From Streptomyces sp. NBC_00654 (GTDB taxonomy: Bacteria > Actinomycetota > Actinomycetes > Streptomycetales > Streptomycetaceae), in assembly GCF_026341775.1 (NCBI RefSeq), contig NZ_JAPEOB010000001.1, forward strand, positions 1,612,001 through 1,676,000: a stretch of DNA of 64,000 nucleotides, in the 5' to 3' direction. The notes below the pieces were generated by a model. It was not told where the DNA came from. It was given only the letters and a program-made list of their open reading frames with translations, and made no database searches. Positions 45,741 through 54,367 of this stretch are shown here, piece after piece. How positions within the stretch are numbered: position 1 is the stretch's first letter; each line of letters starts with the position of its first letter. The position numbers and the translations under genes were made by a program.

Positions 45741-46553
45741 CTACTTTCCGAGGTACTCCGGCTTCCGCTTGGCCAGGAAGGCCTCCACCGCGATGGTGTG
45801 GTCCTGCGACGCGCCCGCCGCCGTCTGGAGTTCGTCCTCCTTCTCCAGCGTCTCGGTGAGGGTGTGCCCCGCCCCGTACGCCATGGACTCCTTCAGCGCC
45901 GCGTACGCCACCGTCGGCCCCTGTGCCAGGGCGCGGGCCACGGCGGCGGCCTCGTCGGCCAGCTCGGCGGCGGGCACCACCCGGTTCGCGATGCCCAGCT
46001 CGTACGCGTCCTGCGCGGAGATCGAACGCGGGAAGAACAGCAGGTCGGTGGCGCGGCTCCGGCCGATCAGCCGGGGCAGTGTCCAGGACACCCCCGAGTC
46101 GGCGGTCAGCGCGACGCCCGCGAAGGACGTGTTGAAGGAGGCCGTGTCGGCGACCACCCGGTAGTCGGCCGCCAGCGCGAATCCGAAGCCCGCTCCGGCG
46201 GCGACGCCGTTGACCCCGGCGACGACCGGCTTCGCCATCTCCGTGATCGCCCGTACGACGGGGTTGTAGTGCTCCCGCACGGTGCTCAGCGCGTTGCCGC
46301 CGCCCGCCTCCCGGGTGGCCGCGAGCGTCGCGACATGCTCCTTGAGGTCCTGACCCACGCAGAAGGCCCGCCCGGTCGCCGTGAGGAGGACCGCCCGCAC
46401 GGCGGGGTCGTCCGCCGCCGACCGCAGGGCGTCCCGGAGCGCGACCTTGGCCTCGGTGTTCATGGCGTTCATCGCGTCGGGACGGTTGATCGTGATCGTC
46501 GCGAGTCCGTCGCTCACGGAGTGGAGCACGGTGTTCGCCATCTCGTCGGCCAT
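45741..46553 (-). CDS. Enoyl-CoA hydratase/isomerase family protein
   Basis: A 270-aa crotonase-fold protein. 'ITINRPDAMNAMNTEAKVALRDAL', the oxyanion-hole region 'GRAFCVGQDLKEHVA', and 'AKPVVAGVNGVAAGAGFGFALAADYRV' are readable. Where true hydratases have two catalytic Glu residues, one position reads Asp/Ser ('ALTADSGVSWTLPRLIG'), resembling the PaaG-type isomerases. It therefore may be an isomerase (inference). No pathway partners are adjacent. Confidence 0.92.
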   Translation of the reverse strand: MADEMANTVLHSVSDGLATITINRPDAMNAMNTEAKVALRDALRSAADDPAVRAVLLTATGRAFCVGQDLKEHVATLAATREAGGGNALSTVREHYNPVVRAITEMAKPVVAGVNGVAAGAGFGFALAADYRVVADTASFNTSFAGVALTADSGVSWTLPRLIGRSRATDLLFFPRSISAQDAYELGIANRVVPAAELADEAAAVARALAQGPTVAYAALKESMAYGAGHTLTETLEKEDELQTAAGASQDHTIAVEAFLAKRKPEYLGK

Positions 46554-46868
46554 TCCGGTATCCCCTTACGGCTCGGGCATCGTTGCCACTGGAGGCAAGC
46601 ATGTCCGACTCCGGGCGGACGGAACATGTGACCTGCGTCTAACAATTCGCCCCCACCTGGGGGTCGAAGGCGGCGAAGTATCGCAGCCGGATCGCCGAAT
46701 TGGGTGGTTTTGCGGGAGTGCGTTGCGCAAGCGATGCCGACCGATGTTGGTCATCGGGGTCTTTGATGCGGGATAATGGTGAGGAAGCAATGTGTTCGAT
46801 GCCGGTGAGGCAGCGCCTGTCATGGGGCCGCCGGTTGCGATGAGCTGGTTTCAGGAAGGGGAACGAGC
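46554..46868 (+). promoter_or_regulatory. Intergenic region upstream of the DUF3117 gene
   Basis: 315 bases between divergent genes, notably A+T-richer than the coding DNA. It contains a candidate promoter at 46747-46777 and the hairpin-like words CATGTCC and GGAACATG around 46600-46628. I see no gene in it. Confidence 0.4.
46747..46777 (+). promoter_or_regulatory. Candidate promoter of the DUF3117 gene
   Basis: TTGGTC (46747-46752) and GATAAT (46772-46777) with a 19-base spacer, slightly long for the vegetative sigma factor, about 92 bp before the ATG. The -10 is an unusually good match to TANNNT for this sequence. Confidence 0.35.
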
Positions 46869-47036
46869 ATGGCGGCCATGAAGCCGCGGACGGGCGACGG
46901 CCCGCTCGAGGTGACAAAGGAGGGGCGGGGCATCGTCATGCGCGTTCCGCTCGAAGGCGGCGGTCGGCTTGTTGTCGAGCTGACCCCGGACGAGGCCGAT
47001 GCCCTCGGCGATGCCCTGAAGAAGGTCGTCGGCTGA
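46869..47036 (+). CDS. DUF3117 protein, 55 aa (Rv1211-like)
   Basis: A 55-residue protein: MAAMKPRTGDGPLEVTKEG, then 'RGIVMRVPLEGGGRLVVELTP', then 'DEADALGDALKKVVG'. It is short but clearly conserved; DUF3117 proteins of this length occur across actinobacteria, and Rv1211 lies just after tagA in M. tuberculosis. AAGGGGAACGAG upstream supplies the ribosome-binding site. A perfect terminator follows. Function unknown; the beta-hairpin plus helix could be a small regulatory fold (inference). Confidence 0.92.
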   Translation: MAAMKPRTGDGPLEVTKEGRGIVMRVPLEGGGRLVVELTPDEADALGDALKKVVG

Positions 47037-47056
47037 CGCGGAGCGCCCACTCTTGA

Positions 47057-47094
47057 CCACTGCCCCGGCACGGATGTCCGTGCCGGGGCAGTGG
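47057..47094. terminator. Bidirectional terminator, DUF3117 / methyltransferase
   Basis: A perfect 17-bp stem (47057-47073 with 47078-47094, beginning CCACTGCCCCGGCACGG) and the 4-nt loop ATGT between convergent genes. Confidence 0.85.
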
Positions 47095-47143
47095 CGCGTC
47101 CGGGAAGGCGCGTCCGGGAAACGTCCGGAACCCCGGAACGGCG

Positions 47144-47830
47144 TCAGCCGCGCCGGACCGCGCAGAGCAGTCCGTCGCCGACCGGCAGCAGGGTCGACAT
47201 CAGCTCCTGGCTCTCCCGCACGGCCCGGAGCAGCTCACGCAGACGCAGCACCTCGGCGGGCTGGGCCGCCGAATCGACGGTGCGGCCGTCCGCGAAGACA
47301 CCCTCGAAACAGACCAGCCCGCCCGGCCGCAGCAGACGCAACGATTCAGCGAGGCAGTCGAGGCTCTCCAGCCGGTCACCGTCGCAGAAGACGAGGTCGT
47401 AGCCACCGTCCGCGAGCCTGGGCAGGACGTCCAGGGCGCGCCCTGGGATGAACCGGGCCCGGTTGGCGGCGAAGCCCGCGGCGCGGAACGCCTCGCGGGC
47501 GAACTGCTGGCGCTCCGGTTCCGGATCGACCGTGGTCAGCACGCCGTCCGGGCGCATTCCGTGCAGCAGATGGATGCCGGATACGCCGGTCCCGGTGCCG
47601 ATTTCCGCCACCGCTTTGGCGTCCACGGCGGCAGCCAGCAGGCGCAGCGCGGCACCGGTGCCGGGGGACACCGAGCGGAGCCCTGCCTCGTGGGCCCGCT
47701 CCCGGGCCCAGTGCAGTGCTTCGTCCTCGGCGACAAAGGCGTCGGCGAACGCCCAGCTCGTCTGCCGGTTGGCGGTAATGACCCTCTCCTGTCCCCGTAG
47801 TTGGCGCAACGGTGACTGTATCCGCTGCAC
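47144..47830 (-). CDS. O-methyltransferase (Rv1220c-like)
   Basis: A SAM-dependent methyltransferase of the catechol/caffeoyl-CoA type. '[20 protein letters not shown]' is motif I, '[19 protein letters not shown]' the ribose-binding acidic strand, and '[34 protein letters not shown]' the catalytic-metal region. The coordinates use the GTG at 47830 (228 aa). TTG 47809 and the ATT at 47779, which alone has a well-placed GGAGAG, are also possible; relatives align from about '[16 protein letters not shown]'. It is divergent from sigE. In mycobacteria Rv1220c likewise flanks sigE. Confidence 0.9.
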   Translation of the reverse strand: MQRIQSPLRQLRGQERVITANRQTSWAFADAFVAEDEALHWARERAHEAGLRSVSPGTGAALRLLAAAVDAKAVAEIGTGTGVSGIHLLHGMRPDGVLTTVDPEPERQQFAREAFRAAGFAANRARFIPGRALDVLPRLADGGYDLVFCDGDRLESLDCLAESLRLLRPGGLVCFEGVFADGRTVDSAAQPAEVLRLRELLRAVRESQELMSTLLPVGDGLLCAVRRG

Positions 47831-47988
47831 CCGGGAACCCGCAGATGGGACCGGGCGTTAGGGAAGGGCAGGGGAAAGCGCAGGTACGGGCCCGCCGATC
47901 GGACCCGCGGCCGTGCGCCGGCAGTTCCCGGGCGACGCCCGGCCCCAGCAGGAAAAAGGCTTATCCGGAGCTAACGGGCGAGGTGGCT

Positions 47989-48750
47989 ATGGTAGGGGCT
48001 CCACTGGACACCACCAGAGCCGATAGGGGAGGTGCGGCTGCGCCTGTGGACCGGAGAGGAGTGCTGCGGCGCTTCCTCGGGCCGGCGGGTGAGCCGAAAT
48101 CCGTGACCAACATTGCTGACCGTTCTTCCAACGACTCCGCAACGACCGCGACCTTCGCCTCAGATGCGGACTCCCAGGCGTGGACCCCGCCCTCATGGGA
48201 AGAGATCGTCAGCACGCACAGCGGACGTGTGTACCGCCTTGCCTACCGGCTGACGGGCAACCAGCACGATGCCGAGGACCTCACCCAGGAAGTCTTCGTC
48301 CGGGTGTTCCGTTCACTGTCGACCTACACCCCCGGCACGTTCGAGGGCTGGCTGCACCGCATCACGACCAACCTCTTCCTGGACATGGTCCGCCGCAAGC
48401 AGCGGATCCGTTTCGACTCCCTGGGCGATGACGCCGCCGAGCGGCTGCCGAGCCGTGAGCCGTCCCCGCAGCAGGTCTTCAACGACACCCATTTCGACGC
48501 CGACGTGCAGCAGGCCCTGGACACCCTCGCGCCCGAATTCCGGGCGGCGGTGGTGCTCTGCGACATCGAGGGGCTCAGCTACGAGGAGATCGCCGCGACC
48601 CTCGGCGTGAAGCTCGGCACCGTGCGCAGCCGTATCCACCGCGGCCGCTCGCACCTGCGCAAGGCGCTCAAGCACCGTTCGCCCGAGGCCCGCGCCGAGC
48701 AGCGCTCCCTGGCGGGCGCGGTCCTGGCAGGGGAGGGCGGAACGGCGTGA
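47989..48750 (+). CDS. sigE: ECF sigma factor SigE (envelope stress)
   Basis: A 253-aa extracytoplasmic-function sigma factor. Region 2: '[69 protein letters not shown]' (about residues 66-140). Region 4: '[52 protein letters not shown]' (about 180-232). The ~60-residue N-terminal extension fits the mycobacterial SigE type. ATG 47989 follows GAGG. The anti-sigma gene overlaps its stop by 4 bp and htrA and tatB follow, as in M. tuberculosis. The symbol follows that synteny; it is not S. coelicolor's original sigE, the partner of cseBC. Confidence 0.93.
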   Translation: MVGAPLDTTRADRGGAAAPVDRRGVLRRFLGPAGEPKSVTNIADRSSNDSATTATFASDADSQAWTPPSWEEIVSTHSGRVYRLAYRLTGNQHDAEDLTQEVFVRVFRSLSTYTPGTFEGWLHRITTNLFLDMVRRKQRIRFDSLGDDAAERLPSREPSPQQVFNDTHFDADVQQALDTLAPEFRAAVVLCDIEGLSYEEIAATLGVKLGTVRSRIHRGRSHLRKALKHRSPEARAEQRSLAGAVLAGEGGTA

Positions 48751-49745
48751 GTGGCACAGGCCCGACACCCGCGGAGCAGCATCTGGGGGACCGGCTTGCC
48801 GCGCTGGTCGACGGCGAGCTGAAACATGACGCCCGTGAGCGGGTCCTGGCCCATCTGGCCACGTGTCCCAAGTGCAAGGCCGAGGCCGACGCCCAGCGGC
48901 GGCTGAAGAGCGCCTTCGCGATGTCGGCCTCACCCTCGCCCTCCGAGGGGTTCCTGGCCCGCCTCCAGGGCCTTCCCGGGGGTCCCAGCGGCGGTGACGG
49001 CGGACCGGGCGGACCGTTCGGCGGCGGCGGACGCTTCGCCGACGAGTTCTTCCCCCCGATGCGCCCCTCCGGCAGCAGCCGCGCGGACACGGCCAAGGGC
49101 ACCTCGCCGCTGGACACCTTCGGCTTCCTCCCCACCGCGCACGGCTCCACCGCGGTCCTGCCGGGCGGCGGCCCGCGCGGCGCCTTCCGCATCCACGACG
49201 TGGCCCGTGACGCCGACCGGTCGCCCTGGCGCGGCCGGAGATTCGCCTTCGCCGCTGCCAGCGCGGTCTCGCTGGCAGCCATCGCGCTCGGCGGCACCCT
49301 GCCGCTGGACTCCGCGCCCGACAGCGCGCTCCGTGCCGAGGGCGCGGGCAGCAGCGTGACCCCGATCGACGCCGACGCCCGCGCCGACGCCAGCAATTCC
49401 GCGGCCAGCCGCCGGGGCAGCGGCGGTGGCGCGCTCGCCCTGAACGGCGGCGGTCCGGCCACCGGCACCGCGGCGGCCCCGCCCGTCGCCCCCGCGGCCA
49501 CGCCCGCACCACCGGTCCTCGTGGCGGTGCCCTCGTTGCTCGGCGCCGCGCCGCTCACCGGGCACTCGTTCGCCCTCCCCGTCCTGAACGTGTCCCTGTC
49601 GCCGCTGATACGCCCGACCGGCACCACCCCGCTGCTCGCGGCCGCGCTCGGCAGCACTCCGGAACCGAAGCCGGCCCTGCCCCCGGCGCCGGCCTCGGGC
49701 ATGCCGACCAACGATCACGCACTGCCGCATTCCTCCCGGCGCTGA
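48747..49745 (+). CDS. Zinc-finger anti-sigma factor (RseA-like) with long extracytoplasmic part
   Basis: A 332-aa protein. The ZAS anti-sigma domain is in the first ~60 residues, with His36-x3-Cys40-x2-Cys43 ('HLATCPKC'), the zinc/redox motif that clamps the sigma factor. Gly-rich disorder follows, then a membrane helix near residues 162-182 ('[20 protein letters not shown]') and a ~150-residue Ala/Pro-rich exterior. It is roughly twice the size of the mycobacterial RseA, so it may sense through its outer part. GTG start overlaps sigE by 4 bp (GTGA). The htrA gene follows and may cleave it (inference). Confidence 0.9.
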   Translation: MSGTGPTPAEQHLGDRLAALVDGELKHDARERVLAHLATCPKCKAEADAQRRLKSAFAMSASPSPSEGFLARLQGLPGGPSGGDGGPGGPFGGGGRFADEFFPPMRPSGSSRADTAKGTSPLDTFGFLPTAHGSTAVLPGGGPRGAFRIHDVARDADRSPWRGRRFAFAAASAVSLAAIALGGTLPLDSAPDSALRAEGAGSSVTPIDADARADASNSAASRRGSGGGALALNGGGPATGTAAAPPVAPAATPAPPVLVAVPSLLGAAPLTGHSFALPVLNVSLSPLIRPTGTTPLLAAALGSTPEPKPALPPAPASGMPTNDHALPHSSRR

Positions 49746-49834
49746 CGGGACCCTGCGCGAGGATTCGCAAACCTGGTTGAATTCCGGGAGGGACGCCTCT
49801 GTGGGGGCGTACAGAGGCCAGTTGCGGGGAGAGC

Positions 49835-51718
49835 ATGGACGACGGGAAGCCCACCGGGCCGACGGCGAAGTGGTGGAGCCGCCCCACGCCGGGGCGCGAC
49901 GACCGCACGGAACCGGCAGGCGTAGCACCCGTCGAGGACTCATCCGTCGAGGACGCCGCGGACGCCGCGGACTCCGCGAGCGCCACCGGCGTGACGAGTG
50001 ACGCAGACGTCGCGAGTGCCGTGGATGTCGCGGGTGTCGCGGGTGTCGCGGGTGTCGCGGAACCGGCGGACGCCGTGGCGGTGGAGCGCCCGGCGACGGC
50101 CGATGAGCGTCCCGCCCCCGCCGGACCGCCGGCCCGCCCCGCCGAGGAGCCGCCGCGGCCGGCCCCCGCGAGGAAGCCCCTGCACGAACCCGACGAGTAC
50201 AGCACCCCGCCGTACGGCGGTCCCGGCCCGTGGGCTCCCGCGCCGCCCGTCCAGCGGCCGGTGCCGACCCCGGCGCACGGCACCCCCGTACCCCCGCAGT
50301 ACGCCGGGGCGCACGCGGCTCCCCCCACCGTCGACCCGGGGCCGCAGCCCGGCCCGGTACCGGGCGGTGTGCAGCCCCGGACCCCGCCGCAGCACCTCCC
50401 GCCCCATCAGCAGCTCCAGCACCCTGCCCCGCACGGACCGCAGCAGCTCACGCAGCCGGCCCCGCAGCAGGTCCCGCACCAGCAGACCGGGCAGCAGACC
50501 GGGCAGCAGACCCCCTCCCAGTGGCTCCAGTACGACCCCTGGGGCGCGCGGCAGCAGCCGCTGACCCAGCAGGGCCCCCCGCTCGGGACCGAACCCGTCG
50601 GGCGCCGGAGGAGCCGCCGCGGCACGGTCCTGATCGGGGCCCTTCTGCTGGCGGTGGTCGCGGGCGGGATCGGCGGCGGGATCGGCGCGTACATCGAGCG
50701 CAACGGCGGCCTGACCAGCGTCGAGCTGCCGCAGGCGGGCCGGGACAACGGCGGCCGGGCCCCCGACAGTGTCGCGGGGATCGCCGCCAGCGCCCTGCCC
50801 AGCGTGGTCACCCTGCACGTCAGCGGTTCCGCCGAGTCCGGCACCGGCACGGGCTTCGTCCTCGACAACGAGGGCCACATCCTCACCAACAACCACGTCG
50901 TCTCCCCGGCCGGCTCCAGCGGCGACATCACCGTGACGTTCAGCGGCGGCGAGACGGCGTCCGCCGAGATCGTCGGCAAGGACAGCGGCTACGACCTGGC
51001 CGTCGTCAAGGTCACCGGAGTCTCCGGGCTCAAGCCGCTGCCCCTCGGCAACTCCGACAATGTGCAGGTGGGCGACCCGGTGGTGGCCATCGGTGCCCCC
51101 TTCGACCTGTCGAACACGGTCACCTCCGGCATCATCAGTGCCAAGCAGCGGCCGATCACCGCGGGCGGCGAGAAGGGCGACGGCACCGACATCAGCTATG
51201 TCGACGCGCTCCAGACCGACGCCCCGATCAACCCCGGCAACTCCGGCGGCCCGCTGGTCGACGCCCAGGCCCATGTCATCGGCATCAACAGCGCCATCCG
51301 CGCGGCCGACACCGGCGCCGGACCCGAGGGCGGCCAGTCCGGTTCCATCGGCCTCGGCTTCGCCATACCGATCAACCAGGGCAAGCGGGTCGCCGAGGAG
51401 CTGATCAACACGGGCAGGGCGACCCACCCCGTGATCGGCGTCACCCTGGACATGAAGTACACGGGTGACGGGGCGAAGGTCGGGGCGAAGGGCGCGGACG
51501 GCGGCCCCGCGGTCACCGCCGACGGCCCCGGGGCCAAGGCCGGCATCAAGCCCGGCGACGTCATCCACGAGGTGGAGGGCCAGCGGGTGCACAGCGGCGA
51601 GGAGCTGATCGTGAAGATCCGCGCCCACCGGCCCGGGGACAAGCTGAACCTCCGGCTGACCCGCGGTGGTAAAGACCTGTCCATGACTTTGACGCTCGGC
51701 TCCGCGAGCGGCACGTAA
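49835..51718 (+). CDS. htrA: HtrA-like trypsin-fold protease with PDZ domain
   Basis: A 627-aa membrane-anchored DegP/HtrA protease. Residues 1 to about 260 are a disordered cytoplasmic region, first acidic/Ala-Val rich (with a 9-bp DNA repeat), then Pro/Gln rich. A membrane helix lies at about 265-285. The protease domain has the full triad His354 ('LTNNHVV'), Asp387 ('SGYDLAVVKV') and Ser470 ('NPGNSGGPLV'). The PDZ domain occupies the last ~100 residues ('GPGAKAGIKPGDVIHEVEGQRV'). Position after sigE/rseA equals Rv1223. It should degrade damaged exported proteins and may act on the anti-sigma factor. ATG 49835 follows GGGGAGAG. Confidence 0.94.
   Translation: MDDGKPTGPTAKWWSRPTPGRDDRTEPAGVAPVEDSSVEDAADAADSASATGVTSDADVASAVDVAGVAGVAGVAEPADAVAVERPATADERPAPAGPPARPAEEPPRPAPARKPLHEPDEYSTPPYGGPGPWAPAPPVQRPVPTPAHGTPVPPQYAGAHAAPPTVDPGPQPGPVPGGVQPRTPPQHLPPHQQLQHPAPHGPQQLTQPAPQQVPHQQTGQQTGQQTPSQWLQYDPWGARQQPLTQQGPPLGTEPVGRRRSRRGTVLIGALLLAVVAGGIGGGIGAYIERNGGLTSVELPQAGRDNGGRAPDSVAGIAASALPSVVTLHVSGSAESGTGTGFVLDNEGHILTNNHVVSPAGSSGDITVTFSGGETASAEIVGKDSGYDLAVVKVTGVSGLKPLPLGNSDNVQVGDPVVAIGAPFDLSNTVTSGIISAKQRPITAGGEKGDGTDISYVDALQTDAPINPGNSGGPLVDAQAHVIGINSAIRAADTGAGPEGGQSGSIGLGFAIPINQGKRVAEELINTGRATHPVIGVTLDMKYTGDGAKVGAKGADGGPAVTADGPGAKAGIKPGDVIHEVEGQRVHSGEELIVKIRAHRPGDKLNLRLTRGGKDLSMTLTLGSASGT
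50027..50060 (+). repeat. 9-bp repeat GTCGCGGGT in the htrA 5' end
   Basis: Three perfect copies (50027-50035, 50036-50044 and 50045-50053) and a 7-bp partial, encoding the VAG repeats in the disordered cytoplasmic segment. Confidence 0.85.
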
Positions 51719-51836
51719 CGGTCACCGGAAGGTACCGCCCGGACAGCTTCGCCAGGTACCTTTGAGCGGTCCGGGCCCTCATCCGGCCTGGCAGGGAACA
51801 CACGGAGAACACGCGGAGAACACGAGGAGCAGCTAG

Positions 51837-52337
51837 GTGTTCAATGACATAGGCGCACTGGAGCTGCTGACGCTCATCGTTCTCGCCGTGCTGGTCTTCG
51901 GTCCCGACAAGCTTCCGAAGGTCATCCAGGACGTCACGCGCACCATCCGTAAGATCCGCGAGTTCTCGGACAGCGCCAAGGAAGACATCCGCTCGGAGCT
52001 CGGGCCGCAGTTCAAGGACTTCGAGTTCGAGGACCTCAACCCCAAGACGTTCGTCCGCAAGCAGCTGATGGACGGCAATGACGACCTGGGGCTGAAGGAG
52101 ATCCGCGAGAGCTTCGACCTGCGCAAGGAGATGGCCGAGGTCACCGACGCGGTGAACGGGCGCGAGAGCGCGTCGGCCTCCTCCGCCACCAGTGCGGCGA
52201 ACGGATCGGCGAAGGAGTCGTCGGGCGGCCTCGCCGGCGGTACGGCGAACGGTGCCTCCAGCACCCCTGACCTGCTCAAGAAGCCCGCGCAGCCCGTCAA
52301 GGACGAGCGCCCGCCCTTCGACGCCGACGCCACCTGA
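51837..52337 (+). CDS. tatB: Twin-arginine translocase subunit TatB
   Basis: A 166-aa protein with the TatB signature: N-terminal 'MFNDIGALELLTLIVLAVLVFGPDKLPKV' (membrane helix about residues 6-21, then the FGPDKLP hinge), an amphipathic helix ('IQDVTRTIRKIREFSD'), and a charged, finally Ser/Ala-rich tail. It helps recognise twin-arginine signal peptides with TatC. GTG 51837 follows GAGGAGC. Position after htrA matches Rv1224. Upstream of it (51730-51765) the word AGGTACC occurs twice. Confidence 0.94.
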   Translation: MFNDIGALELLTLIVLAVLVFGPDKLPKVIQDVTRTIRKIREFSDSAKEDIRSELGPQFKDFEFEDLNPKTFVRKQLMDGNDDLGLKEIRESFDLRKEMAEVTDAVNGRESASASSATSAANGSAKESSGGLAGGTANGASSTPDLLKKPAQPVKDERPPFDADAT

Positions 52338-52461
52338 GACCAGTCAATCCCGACTCGTCCGTACGGTATGGCTATTCTCCATCTGTCCGGTTGCGAGACG
52401 CCCGAGCCCGCGGGGGGCGGGCCGCTCCGGACCGCGACAGATCGAGGAGGCGGCCGGGCAG

Positions 52462-53121
52462 ATGGAGACGACAAGTCGGGTAGGCGCGGAAGGTGCGCCC
52501 AGCACAGTCACCGCAGAGGGGGTGCCGGCGGCCCGGCGTACGGTCGACGGCTATCTGCGGGCACCGTTCCCCTGGTACGGGCTGGACGAGGCCTTCACCG
52601 GGCCGCGCTGGCTGATGCAGGTCGGCACCGCCGCGGACGGCACCGTGCAGCACGGGTCCACCGGACACGGTGACGAGCCCTCGCTGCGGTCCGACGCACG
52701 CACGGAGAAGGAACGCTTCGCGGTCGTCGTCACGGTGGCCAGCAGCCCCGTGCGGCGCAGCGGTGACGGTACGGGCGTGCTGGACGCCACCACGGTCTCC
52801 TCGGCGGCCTGGCTGGCGGGCTCCGGCCTGCTGGCGTACACCTGGCCGCCGCAGCTGGACCACGCGCTGCGGGACGACTGGCTGGACCAGCAGACCGAGA
52901 CGGCGTTCGAGCTGGCCGACGACCTCGGCGGCCCGCCCTGGTCGAAGCTCTCGCTCCCGGTGGACGGCGTACCGGTGGAGTTCCACTACCGCGAGTCCGA
53001 GTTCGGCTGGGTGCTGGCCGGATCGGCGCACGACGGTGTGCACCTCGGGGCGTACGGGCGGGGGATGAGCGCGTACGGCCTGGGCTTCGCGGTGGTCGGC
53101 GACATCACCACGTACGCCTGA
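52462..53121 (+). CDS. Hypothetical protein between tatB and mrp
   Basis: A 219-aa soluble protein of unknown function. Notable stretches are 'TVDGYLRAPFPWYGLDEAFTGPRWLMQVGTAADGTVQHGSTGHGDEPSLRSD', 'ERFAVVVTVASSPVRRSGDG', 'LPVDGVPVEFHYRESEFGWVLAGSAHDGVHLGAYGRGMSAYGLGFAVVGD'. No signal peptide or membrane helix, and no catalytic motif I can name. The gene starts at ATG 52462 with GAGGAGG 11 bases upstream and ends at a terminator shared with mrp. I recall it as conserved among Streptomyces at this place. Confidence 0.8.
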   Translation: METTSRVGAEGAPSTVTAEGVPAARRTVDGYLRAPFPWYGLDEAFTGPRWLMQVGTAADGTVQHGSTGHGDEPSLRSDARTEKERFAVVVTVASSPVRRSGDGTGVLDATTVSSAAWLAGSGLLAYTWPPQLDHALRDDWLDQQTETAFELADDLGGPPWSKLSLPVDGVPVEFHYRESEFGWVLAGSAHDGVHLGAYGRGMSAYGLGFAVVGDITTYA

Positions 53122-53134
53122 AGGTCCACCGGCA

Positions 53135-53187
53135 CACGGCGGCCGGGGTACGACGGGACGACCACCCGTCGTACCCCGGCCGCCGTG
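53135..53187. terminator. Bidirectional terminator, hypothetical gene / mrp
   Basis: A perfect 23-bp stem (53135-53157 with 53165-53187; the inner bases include GGTACGACGGG) and a 7-nt loop between convergent genes; the right arm ends 4 bases before the mrp stop codon. Confidence 0.85.
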
Positions 53188-53190
53188 CTG

Positions 53191-54324
53191 TCAGAACTTG
53201 TTGCGGGGGGTGATGCCCAGCGACATGCCGGACAGGCCGCGCTGACGGCCGCTCAGCTTGCCCGCGATGGACCGCAGCGCGCTGCCGGCCGGGGAGTCGG
53301 GGTCGGACAGGACCACCGGCTTGCCCTCGTCGCCGCCCTCGCGCAGCCGTACGTCGATCGGGATGGAGCCCAGCACCGGCACCTCGGCGCCGACCGTCCT
53401 CGTCAGGCCCTCCGCGACCCGCGCACCGCCGCCGGAGCCGAACACATCGACCATCTCGTCGCAGTGCGGGCACGGCATGCCCGACATGTTCTCGACGACG
53501 CCGACGATCTTCTGGTGGGTCTGTACGGCGATGGAGCCGGCCCGCTCGGCGACCTCGGCCGCCGCCTGCTGCGGGGTCGTGACGACGAGGATCTCCGCGT
53601 TCGGCACGAGCTGTGCCACGGAGATCGCGATGTCACCGGTGCCCGGCGGCAGGTCGAGCAGCAGGACGTCCAGGTCGCCCCAGTACACATCGGCGAGGAA
53701 CTGCTGGAGCGCGCGGTGCAGCATCGGTCCGCGCCAGACCACGGGGGCGTTGCCCGGGGTGAACATCCCGATGGAGATGACCTTCACACCGTGCGCGGAC
53801 GGCGGCATGATCATGTTCTCGACCTGGGTCGGCCGGCCGTCCGCGCCGAGCATCCGGGGCACGCTGTGCCCGTAGATGTCCGCGTCCACGACGCCCACCT
53901 TGAGCCCGTCGGCCGCCATCGCCGCCGCGAGGTTCACCGTCACCGAGGACTTGCCGACGCCGCCCTTGCCGGAGGCGACCGCGTACACCCGGGTCAGCGA
54001 GCCGGGCTGGGCGAACGGCACCTCGCGCTCGGCCGTGCCGCCGCGCAGCGACGACGCCAGTTCCTTGCGCTGCTCGTCGCTCATCACGTCGAGCGTGACG
54101 TCGACGCGCGAGACACCCTCGACCCGGGCGACCGCGTCGGTCACGTTCTTGGTGATCGTCTCGCGCATCGGGCAGCCGGAGACCGTGAGATACACCGTGA
54201 CAGCGACTACACCGTCAGCATCGATCTCGACCGATTTCACCATGCCCAGTTCGGTGATCGGACGGTGGATCTCCGGGTCGTTCACTGTCGACAGTGCTTC
54301 ACGCACCGCGTCTTCCGTAGCCAT
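53191..54324 (-). CDS. mrp: Mrp/ApbC iron-sulfur cluster carrier ATPase
   Basis: A 377-aa P-loop protein. The N-terminal MIP18/PaaD-like domain occupies residues 1-85 ('LSTVNDPEIHRPITELGMVKSVEI', Cys51 in 'TVSGCPMRETI'). The deviant Walker A GKGGVGKS is at 119-126, 'VGVVDADIYGHSVPRMLG' follows, and the cluster-binding CxxC is Cys285-Cys288 ('SGMPCPHCDEM'). It assembles or delivers Fe-S clusters to apo-proteins. ATG 54324 (MATEDAVREAL) matches the family start. Rv1229c (mrp) has the same context. Confidence 0.95.
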   Translation of the reverse strand: MATEDAVREALSTVNDPEIHRPITELGMVKSVEIDADGVVAVTVYLTVSGCPMRETITKNVTDAVARVEGVSRVDVTLDVMSDEQRKELASSLRGGTAEREVPFAQPGSLTRVYAVASGKGGVGKSSVTVNLAAAMAADGLKVGVVDADIYGHSVPRMLGADGRPTQVENMIMPPSAHGVKVISIGMFTPGNAPVVWRGPMLHRALQQFLADVYWGDLDVLLLDLPPGTGDIAISVAQLVPNAEILVVTTPQQAAAEVAERAGSIAVQTHQKIVGVVENMSGMPCPHCDEMVDVFGSGGGARVAEGLTRTVGAEVPVLGSIPIDVRLREGGDEGKPVVLSDPDSPAGSALRSIAGKLSGRQRGLSGMSLGITPRNKF

Positions 54325-54367
54325 AGGGACGATGGTACGGCGCAAGGCCGTACGCGCGGGTAACCCC

